Source: Xanthomonas hyacinthi (GTDB taxonomy: Bacteria > Pseudomonadota > Gammaproteobacteria > Xanthomonadales > Xanthomonadaceae). Taken from it: DNA of 64,000 nucleotides. Positions within the stretch are counted from its first letter, which is position 1. Every line of letters begins with the position of its first letter. The position numbers were made by a program, and so were the translations under genes. A model generated the notes under the pieces. The model did no database searches and was not told the DNA's origin. It saw only the letters and a program-made list of their open reading frames with translations. Positions 50,098 to 57,981 of this stretch are shown here, piece after piece. The DNA is taken from positions 4,037,001 through 4,101,000 of the forward strand of contig NZ_CP043476.1 of the NCBI RefSeq assembly GCF_009769165.1, written 5' to 3'.

Positions 50098-52914
50098 TCA
50101 TTCGCCATCGAGTCTCTTCTTGATCGCTTCCTTGGCGCGTTGATACAGCGACTGAGTCACCTCCTTGGCTTCTTCGGCCATGATGCGACCGTCCTGAAGC
50201 ACCTGGCCGCCGGATTGCATTCCCAACGACTTCCTGCTGGCGAGGGTGCCGTCCTCGGTCTCGACGATCTGGGCGTTCTCCTCGAACCCGCGGCGGGCTT
50301 CCTCGGTCTGAGTCCTGATCCGTGCTCCCTCGCCGCGGACGTCATCGCGCAGCGTACTCGGCGCGGTGTCCATCTCGATGCCGTCGGGCGTGTTGTCGAA
50401 CGTGGAGACTGCCCCGCGATGGCGCTCCTGACTGCCGGACACATCGGCAGTCCGTGCGATAGCGCCGCGTTGCTCGGTGTGGCGCGCGTGGATGCTGTCG
50501 AAGGAGTCCGGCACTGCGGTTCCGTCGCTGAAGGTCCGGTTGGGCGAGAGGCCCTGGCGTGCCAGTTCGAACTCCATCATCGCGAACGCGGCGGCGCTGT
50601 TGCCGCCGTAGTCCTCCGCGTAGCGGCGGAACATCTCCAGGTTGTGGGGATCCTGGGCGATATCGATGGAGATTGATTCGCCGCGCTCGCGTGCGCTGGA
50701 AAGCTGCTCGGTGTAGGCCAGACGTTCGGCATAGCTGGCGTCAGCACGCTGCGACAACGATGTTGTCGAGGACAGCCGGGATGCCATTTCCTGCGCCTCA
50801 CGCCCATCGCTCGCAATCGCGTTGATCAGGCTGCGATCATGCGAAAGGCGGTCGGCGAAGTGCCGAAATTCCTGGATCTGCTCGCTCGTCATCGAGTCGA
50901 GTGCCTTGCGCTCGTCCTGCGACAGGCCCGATGTGTAGTTTTTGGCGGAACTTGCCGTCACTCCGGAGGAAACGCTGTGCGCCCCCTTGCGCTTGCCCCA
51001 TTGGTACGCACCGGGCAGCCTGAACGCAGCGCTGGCGATCTGAGATTGTGTCAGTCCCGTCGTTTCAGCCACGCGCCGCGAGATGCCGTCCAATCGGCTG
51101 AGCGACCCGCCAAGCTCCTCGGAGCTGCTATCCGTGGTTCCCTCGCTGTGGCGAATGGACTGGAGCTTGGTCAACCCCCTCGCAAACGTGTCGGTCAGGG
51201 CTGCGGACCGCTCGCGGTTCGCCGAGATCGCTTCACTGCGCGCACTGTCGGCCATCCGGCTGGCCTCGCTGACATCCTGCTCGGACACCCGCATCGATAC
51301 GACCCGCGACGCGAAACCCTCGTTGCGCAGCATCGACATGGCCGCGCGCCCGGTCAGCGCATTGCTGGTCAGCGTGTTCCCGCTGATGTCGTCCTGCAGG
51401 CTGCCCATGAACGCCGAGGTGCGGTTCGGTGCCAGCCGGGTCTGGTCCATCGCCACGTTGCCCATGCTGACGTTGCCTGCCGCCGCCGCCCCGGTGGCCC
51501 CGGACAACGTGGCTTGCAGCCCGGACAACCCACCGACCAGGGCGGTGCCGAAGTTCTCCATGCGCTTGAGTGCCGCCCAGGCGATGAACGGGATGCTCAT
51601 CGACAGGTAGCCAACCACGGCCTCGCCGGAGATGGCCCGGGAGTAGATCGTCGAGGCGGTCTGCAACGACAGTGACTTGGTGCCGGTGCCGAGGTCGGCC
51701 GCCGCGCTCAGGTCGTAGGCCGCGTAGGTGGTGGCCATGTAGTTGAGCACGGCATACAGCGGGGGCCAGAGCTGGATCCAGATCAGGACCGAGGCGTAGC
51801 CCTTGAACGCCATCATCGTTTCCTTGCCGCTGGTCAGCAGCAGCAACAGCACGAACAGCGGGAACAGGGCGTAGGTGATCGCCTCGATCACGTTGCGGAA
51901 CACGGGCAGCGCCTGCTCTGCGACTTTTCCGTAGTTGATCCAGGCAGCGTTCTGCTGTGCGGTGGCCTGGGCACGGCCCATCGCCAACACCATGGCGGCT
52001 GGATCGTTGGAGCGCTGGCCGGCCAGCTTGCCGGCATCGTGGATGACGTTCAGTACCGCATTCTGGCGGATCAGGTCGGCGGTCGTGGCCGAGGCGTCGG
52101 CGATGCGGTTCTTCAGGTAGGCCTGCTGCACCTGGCCGGCGATCGCCGCCGCGGCGGCGGTGCCGGGCAGGGTGGGGTTGAGCTGGAAGGCGAGTTTTCC
52201 CTGGATGCGGCTGATCTGCGCGGGTAGCCGGTTGTCGAGGTTGAGGTAGACGTTTGGGCAGGTGTCGACGGTGCTGCCGGCGGCGGTGGACAGCGTGCTG
52301 AACCGGGCCGGGTTCGGGGTTCCGAGCAACGGCCAGACGTCGGCCGAGGTCGAGAACGTGGCCGGGTCCACGGTGCCGTCGATCAGGTCGTATACCGTGC
52401 AGTTCAGCAGGAAATTGATCGTGTCGGTGCGGAAGTTCGGGTCGGGGAACGCCACGTTGCCGGCTTCCCGGATCAGCCGGTTGCCGAACATCAGGCCATT
52501 CTGGGCATAGGCCAGCTCGCTTGGCAGCGCGCCTTCGCCGGGAATCGTCTGGAAGGCGGTCTCGAACAGGCCCGTCAGGGTGTGGCCAATCGTACTGGTC
52601 ACGCTGCCGAGCACCGCTACGCCGAACGGCACGTTGTCCACGACCCGAACCGGCGAGCCGCCGGTCTTGTCGACGATGCCGACCGTCACCTTTGGCACGA
52701 TCAGCAGGGAGAACACCAGCACCACCGAGCCCAGCCACTTCCAGCCCAGCAGTTTCTCCGGGGCGAAGGCATAGGCGATCAGCGCGGCGACGAAGCCGCT
52801 GAACGCCACCGCGGCGATCGCCGACAGGTAGTCGCCCGATGCGTGGATCGCTGCTGCGGCATGGAAGATGCCGTAGAGGCTCGCGGAATTCTGGTAGGCG
52901 TAGATCTCCCACAT
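50098..52914 (-). CDS. traG: F-type conjugation protein TraG (N-terminal domain family)
   Basis: The 938-residue protein belongs to the TraG-N family of F-like type IV secretion, needed for pilus assembly and mating-pair stabilisation in the inner membrane. I chose ATG at 52914 (MWEIYAYQNSASLYGIFHAA), the usual family start; the open frame upstream lies in a repeat. Membrane segments include LSAIAAVAFSGFVAALIAYA, LGSVVLVFSLLIVPKVTVGI, VIEAITYALFPLFVLLLLLT and a WIQLWPPLYAVLNYMATTYA region. The C-terminal 400 residues are hydrophilic and helical (Ser/Arg/Glu rich). It is apparently full length, but its partner traH is separated from it by about 5 kb of cargo. Confidence 0.88.
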   Translation of the reverse strand: MWEIYAYQNSASLYGIFHAAAAIHASGDYLSAIAAVAFSGFVAALIAYAFAPEKLLGWKWLGSVVLVFSLLIVPKVTVGIVDKTGGSPVRVVDNVPFGVAVLGSVTSTIGHTLTGLFETAFQTIPGEGALPSELAYAQNGLMFGNRLIREAGNVAFPDPNFRTDTINFLLNCTVYDLIDGTVDPATFSTSADVWPLLGTPNPARFSTLSTAAGSTVDTCPNVYLNLDNRLPAQISRIQGKLAFQLNPTLPGTAAAAAIAGQVQQAYLKNRIADASATTADLIRQNAVLNVIHDAGKLAGQRSNDPAAMVLAMGRAQATAQQNAAWINYGKVAEQALPVFRNVIEAITYALFPLFVLLLLLTSGKETMMAFKGYASVLIWIQLWPPLYAVLNYMATTYAAYDLSAAADLGTGTKSLSLQTASTIYSRAISGEAVVGYLSMSIPFIAWAALKRMENFGTALVGGLSGLQATLSGATGAAAAGNVSMGNVAMDQTRLAPNRTSAFMGSLQDDISGNTLTSNALTGRAAMSMLRNEGFASRVVSMRVSEQDVSEASRMADSARSEAISANRERSAALTDTFARGLTKLQSIRHSEGTTDSSSEELGGSLSRLDGISRRVAETTGLTQSQIASAAFRLPGAYQWGKRKGAHSVSSGVTASSAKNYTSGLSQDERKALDSMTSEQIQEFRHFADRLSHDRSLINAIASDGREAQEMASRLSSTTSLSQRADASYAERLAYTEQLSSARERGESISIDIAQDPHNLEMFRRYAEDYGGNSAAAFAMMEFELARQGLSPNRTFSDGTAVPDSFDSIHARHTEQRGAIARTADVSGSQERHRGAVSTFDNTPDGIEMDTAPSTLRDDVRGEGARIRTQTEEARRGFEENAQIVETEDGTLASRKSLGMQSGGQVLQDGRIMAEEAKEVTQSLYQRAKEAIKKRLDGE

Positions 52915-52967
52915 CTCAGTTCCCGACGGACGTACTCCGGCATGCGCGGAGTCCGGCGATGCCTCGG

Positions 52968-53060
52968 CCTGCCCCGACAGAGTCCCAGCTTGCGGTTCGG
53001 GCTGGGGGCAGTCCTTGGGAAATGGGGCGAATTGGCCCCGGTTTTCGTTGTCAGGCCTCG
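52968..53060. repeat. Repeat A, copy 1, upstream of traG
   Basis: The stretch contains GTCCCAGCTTGCGGTTCGGG and the core CCTTGGGAAATGGGGCGAAT (from 53013) followed by TGGCCCCGGTTTTCGTTGTC. The core recurs almost unchanged at 54380-54423 after the fic gene. It lies between the traG start and fic. Confidence 0.8.
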
Positions 53061-53175
53061 TTTCTGTACTCCGGGCGCTTGTGCCGTCAGCCGATGCTTT
53101 GCCGGCCATCCGGGCGTTGACGGGAGGCGAATAAGCGGCATAATCGCTTCAATAGATGATCTGATTAGGTGGCTA

Positions 53176-54306
53176 ATGGCCTCGCGGCGCTGGATTTGGG
53201 AGTCCCCGGACTGGCCCGGTTTTACCTGGGATCTGGCGCGGCTTGCGCCAGCATTGGCGGCGGCCCGCAGGTCGCAGGGGGAGCTGGCCGGGGCTGCGCG
53301 CCTGCTGGATGCCCCGTTGCAGACGCGGGCCGGGGCTGACCTGTTGCTGCAGGACGCACTGGGCACCAGCCAGATCGAAGGCGAACATCCGAATCCCGAT
53401 GGGGTACGTTCCTCGATCGCCCGTCGCCTTGGCTTGCCGCATGCCGGGCTGCCTGCGCCGGAGCGAACCACCGAGGGGCTGGTCGACATGCTGTTCGATG
53501 CCACTCAACGCTATCGGGAGCCACTGACGCTGGAACGCCTGTGCGCCTGGCAGGCGTCCCTGTTTCCCGAGGATCGCCCGCTGTTGCGCCGTATCCGCAC
53601 CGGCCAGCTACGCGGCGATGAACCCATGCGCGTGGTTTCCGGCCCGCTCGAGCACGAGAAAGTGCATTACGAAGCTGTACCCCGGCCGCAGCTGGAAGCG
53701 GAGATGGAGCGCTTCCTGGCATGGTTCGCGCAGCCCCCGTCTGATCTGGATGGCCTGCTTCGCGCCGGAATCGCGCATGTGTGGTTCGAGCTGATCCACC
53801 CGTTCGAGGATGGCAACGGCCGCGTGGGGCGGGCCTTGATGGACATGGCCCTGGCGCAGGATGAACAGCGCAGCTTGCGCTTGTTCAGCCTCTCGGCACA
53901 GTTCCTGCGCGAACGCGGCGACTACTACGCCTTGCTGGAACGGGTCGGCAAATCCGGTCTGGACGTCACCGACTGGCTGCTGTGGTTCTTGCAGCAGGTT
54001 CAGGCCGCCAGTGTGGCGGCACAGGCCACCTCGGCCTCCGTACTGGCCAAGGCCCGGTTCTGGATGCATCAGGCCACGACCTCCCTCAACGAGCGCCAGC
54101 GCAAGGTGCTTAACCGTCTTCTCGATGCCGGCCCGGATGGTTTCGAGGGCGGGATGACCACGCGCAAGTACGTGGGCCTGGCCAAGGTCAGCCGCGCCAC
54201 GGCCTTCCGCGAACTGGCGCACATGGTGGAACAGGGTTGCCTCGTCCCCACGGCCTCCAAGGGGCGCAGCGCGGCGTACGAGATCGACTGGTCGCGGTGG
54301 ACATAA
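53176..54306 (+). CDS. Fic-domain AMP-transferase with internal inhibitory motif and C-terminal winged helix
   Basis: The 376-residue protein should transfer AMP (or a related group) to a target hydroxyl. The N-terminal part (RRWIWESPDWPGFTWD) is the DUF4172 type that precedes Fic domains. The inhibitory helix motif is TSQIEG at residues 64-69 (S/T-x-x-x-E-G), which blocks ATP binding in class II Fic proteins. The catalytic motif HPFEDGNGRVGR starts at His208 and is complete. The last 80 residues form a winged helix (RKYVGLAKVSRATAFRELAH). I chose ATG at 53176, as the preceding frame is antisense traG. It is flanked by direct repeats, suggesting acquisition as cargo. Confidence 0.9.
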   Translation: MASRRWIWESPDWPGFTWDLARLAPALAAARRSQGELAGAARLLDAPLQTRAGADLLLQDALGTSQIEGEHPNPDGVRSSIARRLGLPHAGLPAPERTTEGLVDMLFDATQRYREPLTLERLCAWQASLFPEDRPLLRRIRTGQLRGDEPMRVVSGPLEHEKVHYEAVPRPQLEAEMERFLAWFAQPPSDLDGLLRAGIAHVWFELIHPFEDGNGRVGRALMDMALAQDEQRSLRLFSLSAQFLRERGDYYALLERVGKSGLDVTDWLLWFLQQVQAASVAAQATSASVLAKARFWMHQATTSLNERQRKVLNRLLDAGPDGFEGGMTTRKYVGLAKVSRATAFRELAHMVEQGCLVPTASKGRSAAYEIDWSRWT

Positions 54307-54331
54307 CGGCACTGTTTCCTCGGAGATGTCT

Positions 54332-54490
54332 CTGCCTGTCCCGGGGACGTCCAGCTTGCAGTCCCCCGCAGGGGACTCTCCTTGGGAAATGGGGCGAATT
54401 GCCCCCGGTTTCGTTGTCAGGCCACGTCCTCGCGGGCGGGGCGTTCCAGATCGAAGGCGAACATCCGAATTCCGAGGGGCGTGTTCCTCG
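54332..54490. repeat. Repeat A, copy 2, fused to a fragment of the fic gene
   Basis: Copy 2 of the repeat (core 54380-54423) is followed after about 23 bases by CAGATCGAAGGCGAACATCC GAAT at 54447-54470, identical to 24 bases inside fic (53371-53394). Similarity continues to about 54490. In copy 1 the same two pieces are about 310 bases apart, so this is a rearranged partial duplication. Confidence 0.85.
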
Positions 54491-54744
54491 CGCGCCGGAA
54501 TCGCGACAGCGCCCCGGTGCGCCGGATCACGGTCCGATGCCCTGGCAAGGACAGCGATCCGGTGCTGGTCACCCACAGGCTGACCCGTTCGGCGGCTGAG
54601 GTGGCCGCCTGCTACAAAGCGCGTTGGCAGATCGAGTTGTTCTCCAAGTAGATCAAGCAGCACCTGAAAATAAGAACCTTCTACGGCCGCAGCGAGAACG
54701 TGGTCCGCATCCAGGTGCTCCTCTACAAGGGCATCGCCAAGTAG
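54479..54744 (+). mobile_element. IS4-type transposase remnant
   Basis: One frame reads VRRITVRCPGKDSDPVLVTH, then RLTRSAAEVAACYKARWQIE LFSK, a TAG stop at 54649-54651, and continues as IKQHLKIRTFYGRSENVVRI QVLLYKGIAK to the stop at 54742-54744. The YKARWQIELF..WIKQHLKI block is the DDE-domain end (YREK-like region) of IS4-family transposases; the expected Trp codon has become the stop. Both ends of the element are missing. Its end overlaps the 3' end of the LysR gene by 22 bases. Confidence 0.75.
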
Positions 54745-55610
54745 TCCTGCAGCCGCGGCACCATGAAGTCCAGGAACGCGCGTACTCGCTGCGGCATCCG
54801 CGGGCCGCCGCGGTACAGCGCGTTGATCTGCTCCTGGTCGGAAATACCGGCACCGGCCAGCACCTCGACCAGCCGTCCGGCTGCCAGGTCCGCGCGCACG
54901 TGGTAGTCGCCCAGGCGCGCCAGGCCGACCCCGGCTACGGCCAGTTGCCGCAGCGTCTCGCCGTTGTTGGCCAGCAGCGAGCTGCCAGCCTGGCCCGGCC
55001 ACTGCGGCACCACGCGACGGAAATTGAAGTCCAGGCAGTTGTGCGCGGCCAGGTCCTCCGGCGTGCGCGGCACGCCGTGTCGCTCCAGGTAGGCCGGCGC
55101 GGCGACGATCCGGCGCGGGATCGTGGCGATCGTGCGCGCATGCAGCGCTGAATCGTTCAACCGCCCCACCCGGAACGCCACGTCGGTCCGGTCCAGGTAC
55201 AGGTCCGTCAGCTGGTCGGACGCGGACAGGTCCACCACCACGCCCGGATGACTGCGCCAGAACGCCGGCAGCAGCGGCGCCAGCGCCAGCGTGGCGAAGG
55301 CGATCGGGGCGTTGACCCGCACGATCCCGCTGGCGCAGTCCGCCCCCTGTGCCAGGGTCTGGTCGATGTCATCCAGCTCGGCCAGAAGCGCCTGCGCGCG
55401 TTCGTAGTACAGCCGGCCCTCGGCGGTCGGCGCCAGGTGCCGGGTCGAGCGCTCGATCAGGCGCACCCCGAGCCGGCGCTCGATCCGCGCCACCAGCTTG
55501 CTGACGGTGGAGGGCGTCATCTGCAGCAGCCGCGCCGCCGCCGAGAAGCTGCCGGCATCGATCACGCCCAGGAACACCCGCATTTCCCCAACCCGGTTGT
55601 CCATGTCCAC
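54723..55610 (-). CDS. LysR-family regulator, divergent from an MFS exporter
   Basis: The 295-residue protein has the LysR helix-turn-helix (MRVFLGVIDAGSFSAAARLL then QMTPSTVSKLVARIERRLGV) and a full effector-binding domain (GIVRVNAPIAFATLALAPLL, ending PQRVRAFLDFMVPRLQDYLA). This is the CrgA/AaeR-like group whose members often control a divergent transporter. The start at 55610 lies 105 bases from the MFS gene, and the shared gap should hold the operator. The last codons run into the IS4 remnant, so the extreme C-terminus may be altered. Confidence 0.9.
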   Translation of the reverse strand: MDMDNRVGEMRVFLGVIDAGSFSAAARLLQMTPSTVSKLVARIERRLGVRLIERSTRHLAPTAEGRLYYERAQALLAELDDIDQTLAQGADCASGIVRVNAPIAFATLALAPLLPAFWRSHPGVVVDLSASDQLTDLYLDRTDVAFRVGRLNDSALHARTIATIPRRIVAAPAYLERHGVPRTPEDLAAHNCLDFNFRRVVPQWPGQAGSSLLANNGETLRQLAVAGVGLARLGDYHVRADLAAGRLVEVLAGAGISDQEQINALYRGGPRMPQRVRAFLDFMVPRLQDYLAMPL

Positions 55611-55715
55611 ACCTGTGAAACAGATTCCACAGTCTTGTGCGCAGCCGACGGATTTTCAAGGGAATTGATGCACGGTAGCGTATGGATCTTCTCTGTCATC
55701 CCTCTCCCCGCCCCC

Positions 55716-56945
55716 ATGTCTTCCTCCTCCGTCCCCTCTGGCGCTCCCGCGCCGGCATCCCCAGACCGTTCCTCCGTCCTGCCCCTGCTCGCGCTGGCGA
55801 TCGGCGCCTTCGCCATCGGCGTCACCGAGTTCGCGCCGATGGGCCTGCTGCCGGTGATCGCCGCCGGCGTGGAGGTCTCCATTCCCAAGGCCGGCCTGCT
55901 GGTCAGCGCCTACGCCACCGGCGTGCTGGTCGGCGCGCCGCTGATGACGCTGGCGCTGTCGCGTTTCCCGCAACGCCAGGCGCTGATGTTGCTGATGGCC
56001 ATCTTCACCGTCGGCAACCTGCTGTCCGCGCTGGCCACCGGCTATACCGGCCTGCTGCTGGCGCGGCTGGTCACCAGCCTCAACCACGGTGCGTTCTTCG
56101 GCCTGGGCGCGGTGGTGGCCGCCAGCGTGGTGCCGCCGCAGCGGCAGGCCAGCGCGGTGGCAACCATGTTCATGGGCCTGACCATCGCCAACATCGGTGG
56201 CGTGCCGGCGGCGACCTGGCTGGGACAGACGCTGGGCTGGCGGCTGTCGTTCGCCGCCACCGCCGGCCTGGGCGTGCTGGCGATGGCCGCGCTGTGGCTG
56301 GCGCTGCCGGCCGGCGAGCGCGGGCGCATGCCCGACGTGCGCGCCGAGCTGCGCGTGTTGACCCGCCCGGTGGTGCTGGCGGCGCTGGCGACCACGGTGC
56401 TGAGTGCTGGGGCGATGTTCGCGCTGTACACCTACATCGCGCCGTTCCTGCAGGAGCGCACCGGGGCCTCGCCGGGCTTCGTCACCGCGATGCTGGTGCT
56501 GGTCGGGGTGGGCTTTTCGATCGGCAATGTCGTGGCCGGCCGCCTGGCCGACCGCTCCGTGGACGCCACCCTGATCGGCGTGCTGGCCGTCCTGGTCGCG
56601 ATCATGCTGCTGCTCCCGATCCTGGCCGGCACCCAGCTCGGCGCCGCGCTCGGCATCCTGGTGTGGGGCGCGGCCGCCTTCGCGGTGGTGCCGCCGATCC
56701 AGATGCGGGTGATGCGCGCGGCGGCCGAGGCACCGGGGTTGGCGTCGTCGGTCAACGTCGGTGCCTTCAATCTCGGCAATGCGCTCGGCGCTGCCGCTGG
56801 CGGCGCGGTGATCTCCGGCGGACTGGGCTATGCGTCGGTGTCCGCCGCAGGCGCCGTGTTGGCCGCATCGGCGCTGGCACTGGTGGTGGCGCAGGTGGCG
56901 GCGACGCGGCGTGCCGCGGCGGCTTGCGACTGCACCAATCCGTAG
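55716..56945 (+). CDS. MFS transporter (DHA1/AraJ-type sugar or drug efflux)
   Basis: The 409-residue protein has twelve predicted membrane spans (LLALAIGAFAIGVTEFAPMG, LLVSAYATGVLVGAPLMTLA, ARLVTSLNHGAFFGLGAVVA and so on). The second segment GVTEFAPMGLLPVIAAGVEV and the FMGLTIANIGGVPAATWLGQ loop are typical of DHA1 members such as AraJ, YdhP and Cmr. I chose ATG at 55716 (MSSSSVPSG); an in-frame ATG at 55668 would add 16 residues. It is divergent from the LysR gene and probably under its control. The substrate is unknown. Confidence 0.9.
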   Translation: MSSSSVPSGAPAPASPDRSSVLPLLALAIGAFAIGVTEFAPMGLLPVIAAGVEVSIPKAGLLVSAYATGVLVGAPLMTLALSRFPQRQALMLLMAIFTVGNLLSALATGYTGLLLARLVTSLNHGAFFGLGAVVAASVVPPQRQASAVATMFMGLTIANIGGVPAATWLGQTLGWRLSFAATAGLGVLAMAALWLALPAGERGRMPDVRAELRVLTRPVVLAALATTVLSAGAMFALYTYIAPFLQERTGASPGFVTAMLVLVGVGFSIGNVVAGRLADRSVDATLIGVLAVLVAIMLLLPILAGTQLGAALGILVWGAAAFAVVPPIQMRVMRAAAEAPGLASSVNVGAFNLGNALGAAAGGAVISGGLGYASVSAAGAVLAASALALVVAQVAATRRAAAACDCTNP

Positions 56946-57106
56946 GCCGGCAGCCTTCCGGCCGTCGTCCCTACACAGGCACACTGCTGTCCGGGGACGT
57001 TTCGTCGATTCGCGAGCCGAGGCGAGGGAAACAGGCATGCTTTGGGTGGCGACGTATTGTAATATGCGCTACGATCCATCGCCCGAGACGGCTTAGGAGA
57101 CACGTC

Positions 57107-57412
57107 ATGCCCCGTATGGCCGAGCGCAAGGACCACCCACTTTCGATGCGGTTGCCCGACGCCGACATCGCCATCATCGATCGTGCCGCGACGCTACGTG
57201 GGCGTTCGCGGACCGATTTCGTGCGCGAGGCCGCCGTGCGAGCGGCCGAGGACGTGCTGATGGAGACGGCGCCTGTCCGAATGACGCCGGAGGGCTTCGA
57301 CGCCTTCATGCAGGTGCTGTCCGGCCCCGTGGTCCCGGTGCCCGAGATGGTGGAACTGCTTCGGCGCCGCGCGCCATGGGAGCGGCAGGACGCGATGAGC
57401 CGCCAGGATTGA
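57107..57412 (+). CDS. DUF1778 (TacA-type) ribbon-helix-helix antitoxin
   Basis: The 101-residue protein has a ribbon-helix-helix N-terminus (HPLSMRLPDADIAIIDRAAT LRGRSRTDFVREAAVRAAED) and a C-terminal toxin-wrapping arm (MTPEGFDAFMQVLSG, then PEMVELLRRRAPWE). DUF1778 antitoxins neutralise a GNAT toxin encoded immediately downstream, as here with three bases between stop and start. An AGGAGA ribosome site precedes the ATG. The AT-rich TATTGTAATA just upstream could be the operator or -10. Confidence 0.92.
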   Translation: MPRMAERKDHPLSMRLPDADIAIIDRAATLRGRSRTDFVREAAVRAAEDVLMETAPVRMTPEGFDAFMQVLSGPVVPVPEMVELLRRRAPWERQDAMSRQD

Positions 57413-57415
57413 GAC

Positions 57416-57922
57416 GTGTCGCTCTCTGCTCCGGAGCCGCTCGGCTCGAAACATGAGGTATCGGGGTTCACGTGCGGCAAGCCGGCCCTGGATCGTTGGT
57501 TGAAGACGCGCGCGCTGTCCAACCAGGAGAAGGGCTTTACCGCGGTGATGGTGGTTCATGAGGACAACCGGGTGGTCGGCTACTACGGTCTTGCACCGAC
57601 GGCCATCGTGCCCGGGCGGATGCCGCGTTCCATTCGAACCGGACAGCCGCCCGATCCGGTCCCCTGCCTGCTGCTGGGGCAACTCGCCACGGATGAGCGA
57701 TGGAAGGGCAAGGGCATTGGAACCGGGCTGCTCAAGCATGCTCTGCGGCGGTGTGTCGCGGCGGCGTCCCTCGTGGGTGGCAGGGCCCTGATCGTGAATG
57801 CGGTCGACGCGGAGGCCGCAACGTTCTGGGGGCGACGCGGTTTCATTGCGTCCAAGGATGATCCCCTGGTGTTGTTCCGCTCCATCGCCGATATCGCCGC
57901 TTCCATCGATCAGGCCGGCTAG
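57416..57922 (+). CDS. GNAT (TacT-type) toxin acetylating aminoacyl-tRNA
   Basis: The 168-residue GNAT protein starts at GTG and follows the antitoxin by three bases. Motifs are HEVSGFTCGKPALDRWLKTR, VVGYYGLAPTAIVPG, LLGQLATDERWKGKGIGTGL (acetyl-CoA loop K-G-K-G-I-G) and the terminal WGRRGFIASKDDPLVLFRSI. TacT toxins acetylate the amino group of charged tRNAs and stop translation; that activity is family knowledge. The pair probably helps retain the island. There is no sign of decay. Confidence 0.92.
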   Translation: MSLSAPEPLGSKHEVSGFTCGKPALDRWLKTRALSNQEKGFTAVMVVHEDNRVVGYYGLAPTAIVPGRMPRSIRTGQPPDPVPCLLLGQLATDERWKGKGIGTGLLKHALRRCVAAASLVGGRALIVNAVDAEAATFWGRRGFIASKDDPLVLFRSIADIAASIDQAG

Positions 57923-57981
57923 CGTTTCGATCCCGCCCGTGCGCCGCAGCCCCCGAGGTTCCCTTGCCGGCACGACCGGGG

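Noticed and set aside
52915..53109. An N-terminal extension of TraG of 65 residues
   Set aside because: It is encoded by repeat A and is Pro/Ser/Glu rich; TraG proteins start at MWEIYAYQN.
53608..55002. A 464-codon minus-strand frame across fic and LysR
   Set aside because: It is antisense to the Fic catalytic motif and out of frame with LysR, with no domain of its own.
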